Shown here: positions 62,901-64,000 of the stretch, one piece after another
How the letters are laid out: each line of letters starts with the position of its first letter
Numbering within the stretch: position 1 is the stretch's first letter
DNA from: Antedon mediterranea
Lineage: Eukaryota > Echinodermata > Crinoidea > Comatulida > Antedonidae
Direction: 5' to 3'
Length of the DNA stretch: 64,000 bases
Assembly: GCF_964355755.1 (NCBI RefSeq)
Contig: NC_092677.1
Coordinates: 20,990,101 to 21,054,100 of the forward strand
The notes under the pieces: model-generated
Told to the model about the DNA's origin: nothing
Databases searched by the model: none
The model's input: only the letters and a program-made list of their open reading frames with translations
Program-made: the position numbers and the translations under genes

Positions 62901-64000
62901 CATAAAAATACCAAAGTGCTCTGAATACCTTCAAATCGTGTTTTGAGACGTTTTAGACCATTTTGTGATTTTCGAAAAAACTTGTTAACATAAAAACACC
63001 AAAGTGCTCAGAATACCTTCAAATCGCATTTGGAGACGTTTTAGACCATTTTGTGATTTTCGAAAAAACTTGTTAACATAAAAACACCAAAGTGCTCAGA
63101 AAAGCTTCAAATCACATTTGGAGACGTTTTAAACCATTTTGTTCATTTCGATGAAACTTGGTTACACAAAAACATCAAAGAGCACAAAAGTATTTAAAAA
63201 CGTTTTAGACCATTTTGAGCATTCCGACAAAACTTTTTCACACAAAACATCAAAGTGTACAGAATAGCTTTAAATCGCATTTGGAGACGTTTTAGACCAT
63301 TTTGTAGTTTTCGAAAAAACTTGTTAACATAAAAACACAAAAGAGCTTCAAATCGCATTTGGAGACGTTTTAGACCCTTTTGTGCATTTCGATGAAACTT
63401 GGTTACACAAAAACATCAAAGTGCTTAAAATCACATTAGAAACCGTTTTAGACCATTTTGAGCATTTCGTTAAAACTTTTCACACAAAAACATCAAAGTC
63501 CACAAAATAGCTTAATATCGTATTCAAAAACGTTTTAGACCATTTTGAGCATTTCGAAAAAACTTTTTCACACAAAACATCAAAGTTTACAAAATAGCTT
63601 CAAATCGCATTTGGAGACGTTTTAGACCATTTTGTGATTTTCGAAAAAACTTGTTAACATAAAAACACCAAAGTGCTCAGAATACCTTCAAATCGCATTT
63701 TGAGACGTTTTAGACCATTTTGTGATTTTCGAAAAAACAACATAAAAACACCAAAGTGCTCAGAATACCTTCAAATCGCATTTGGAGACGTTTTAGACCA
63801 TTTTGTGATTTTGGAAAAAACTTGTTAACATAAAAACACCAAAGTGCTCAGAATACCTTCAAATCGTATTTTGAGACGTTTTAGACAATTTTGTGATTTT
63901 CGAAAAAACTTGTTAACATAAAAACACCAAAGTGCTTAGAAAAGCTTCAAATCGCATTTGGAGACGTTTTAGACCATTTTGTGCATTTCGATGAAACTTG
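59998..64000. repeat. HOR unit, partial, cut by window end
   Basis: Begins at the TTTTTCTCGC mark and matches 15005 and 46841 onward until about 61.9 kb, where a 1137-bp duplication intervenes. The next register mark lies beyond the window. Confidence 0.7.
60775..63050. repeat. 1137-bp tandem duplication, two copies
   Basis: GAAACAAAAACAC at 60791 and 61928, GCAATTGGAGACG (its CG at 61374 and 62511) and the following segments recur 1137 bp apart. Copy 2 opens with GTTAATTTCG where copy 1 has GTTCATTTCG, and has CGTTGTAAACC where copy 1 has CGTTTTAAACC. After about 63050 the satellite continues normally. Confidence 0.8.

Larger units (their letters stand above)
21106..64000. repeat. Satellite array, right block, same family
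   Basis: The same satellite resumes directly after the foldback element, in the same orientation and the same repeat register (CAAATCGTATTTTGAG follows the target site, as expected from the uninterrupted copy at 28592). It continues to the last base, so the array extends beyond the window. No unique sequence, gene or second mobile element is visible in these 42.9 kb. Variation consists of single substitutions, 1-5 bp indels, loss or gain of whole monomers, and a few abrupt junctions near 44.5, 46.4-46.6 and 53.1-53.4 kb. Confidence 0.97.

Noticed and set aside
1-64000. CRISPR array, because GTTTTAGA recurs at 78-88 bp intervals
   Set aside because: The intervals between the shared blocks are homologous to one another and fall in a few classes; they are not unique spacers. 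Unit length, HOR structure and the eukaryotic-type transposon fit satellite DNA, and no cas genes are present.

Overview
The window is almost entirely tandemly repeated satellite DNA, with one transposon-like insertion and no protein-coding or RNA gene I can support. It is AT-rich. Monomers of about 78-88 bp sit head to tail in one orientation from base 1 to base 64000, so the array continues past both edges. Large eukaryotic satellite blocks (pericentromeric, centromeric or subtelomeric heterochromatin) look like this. I cannot name the species. The insertion's foldback architecture is best known from insects, so an invertebrate is a reasonable guess and no more than that.

Every monomer shares a core close to GTTTTAGACCATTTTG and a second block close to ACATCAAAG or ACACCAAAG. 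Several monomer classes can be told apart by the segment between these blocks, and they are arranged in higher-order repeats (HORs). A rare variant, TTTTTCTC after CATTTCAACAAAAC, gives a register mark. From about 13.5 to 35.9 kb, units of 3470 and 4016 bp alternate, making a 7486-bp super-repeat. Elsewhere the units run from 3.0 to 6.2 kb. Nested inside are tandem periods of 746, 1735, 1137, 406 and 176 bp (two 88-bp monomers) with different copy numbers at different places. Two larger segments, about 4.65-10.2 kb and 36.35-42.4 kb, are close copies 31.7-32.1 kb apart.

At 17731-21098 a 3368-bp foldback element interrupts the satellite. It is bounded by a perfect 7-bp duplication (ATACCTT) and begins and ends with GTTGAACCCACAAATGT in inverted orientation. 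Its arms are about 0.86-0.96 kb. Each carries 12 copies of a CACAAATGT motif near the tip and a tandem array of about 120-bp units further in. The core of about 1.5 kb has no transposase-sized reading frame, so the copy looks non-autonomous. The matching uninterrupted sequence lies in the next super-repeat, at 28585-28591, so the insertion is either younger than that amplification or specific to one copy.

The scientific content is therefore structural: a layered record of unequal exchange, a few abrupt scars (46.43-46.56 kb, 53.09-53.37 kb, 44.5 kb), and one foldback transposon with an empty-site comparison in the same window. All open reading frames of 60-85 codons in the window are by-products of the repeats.
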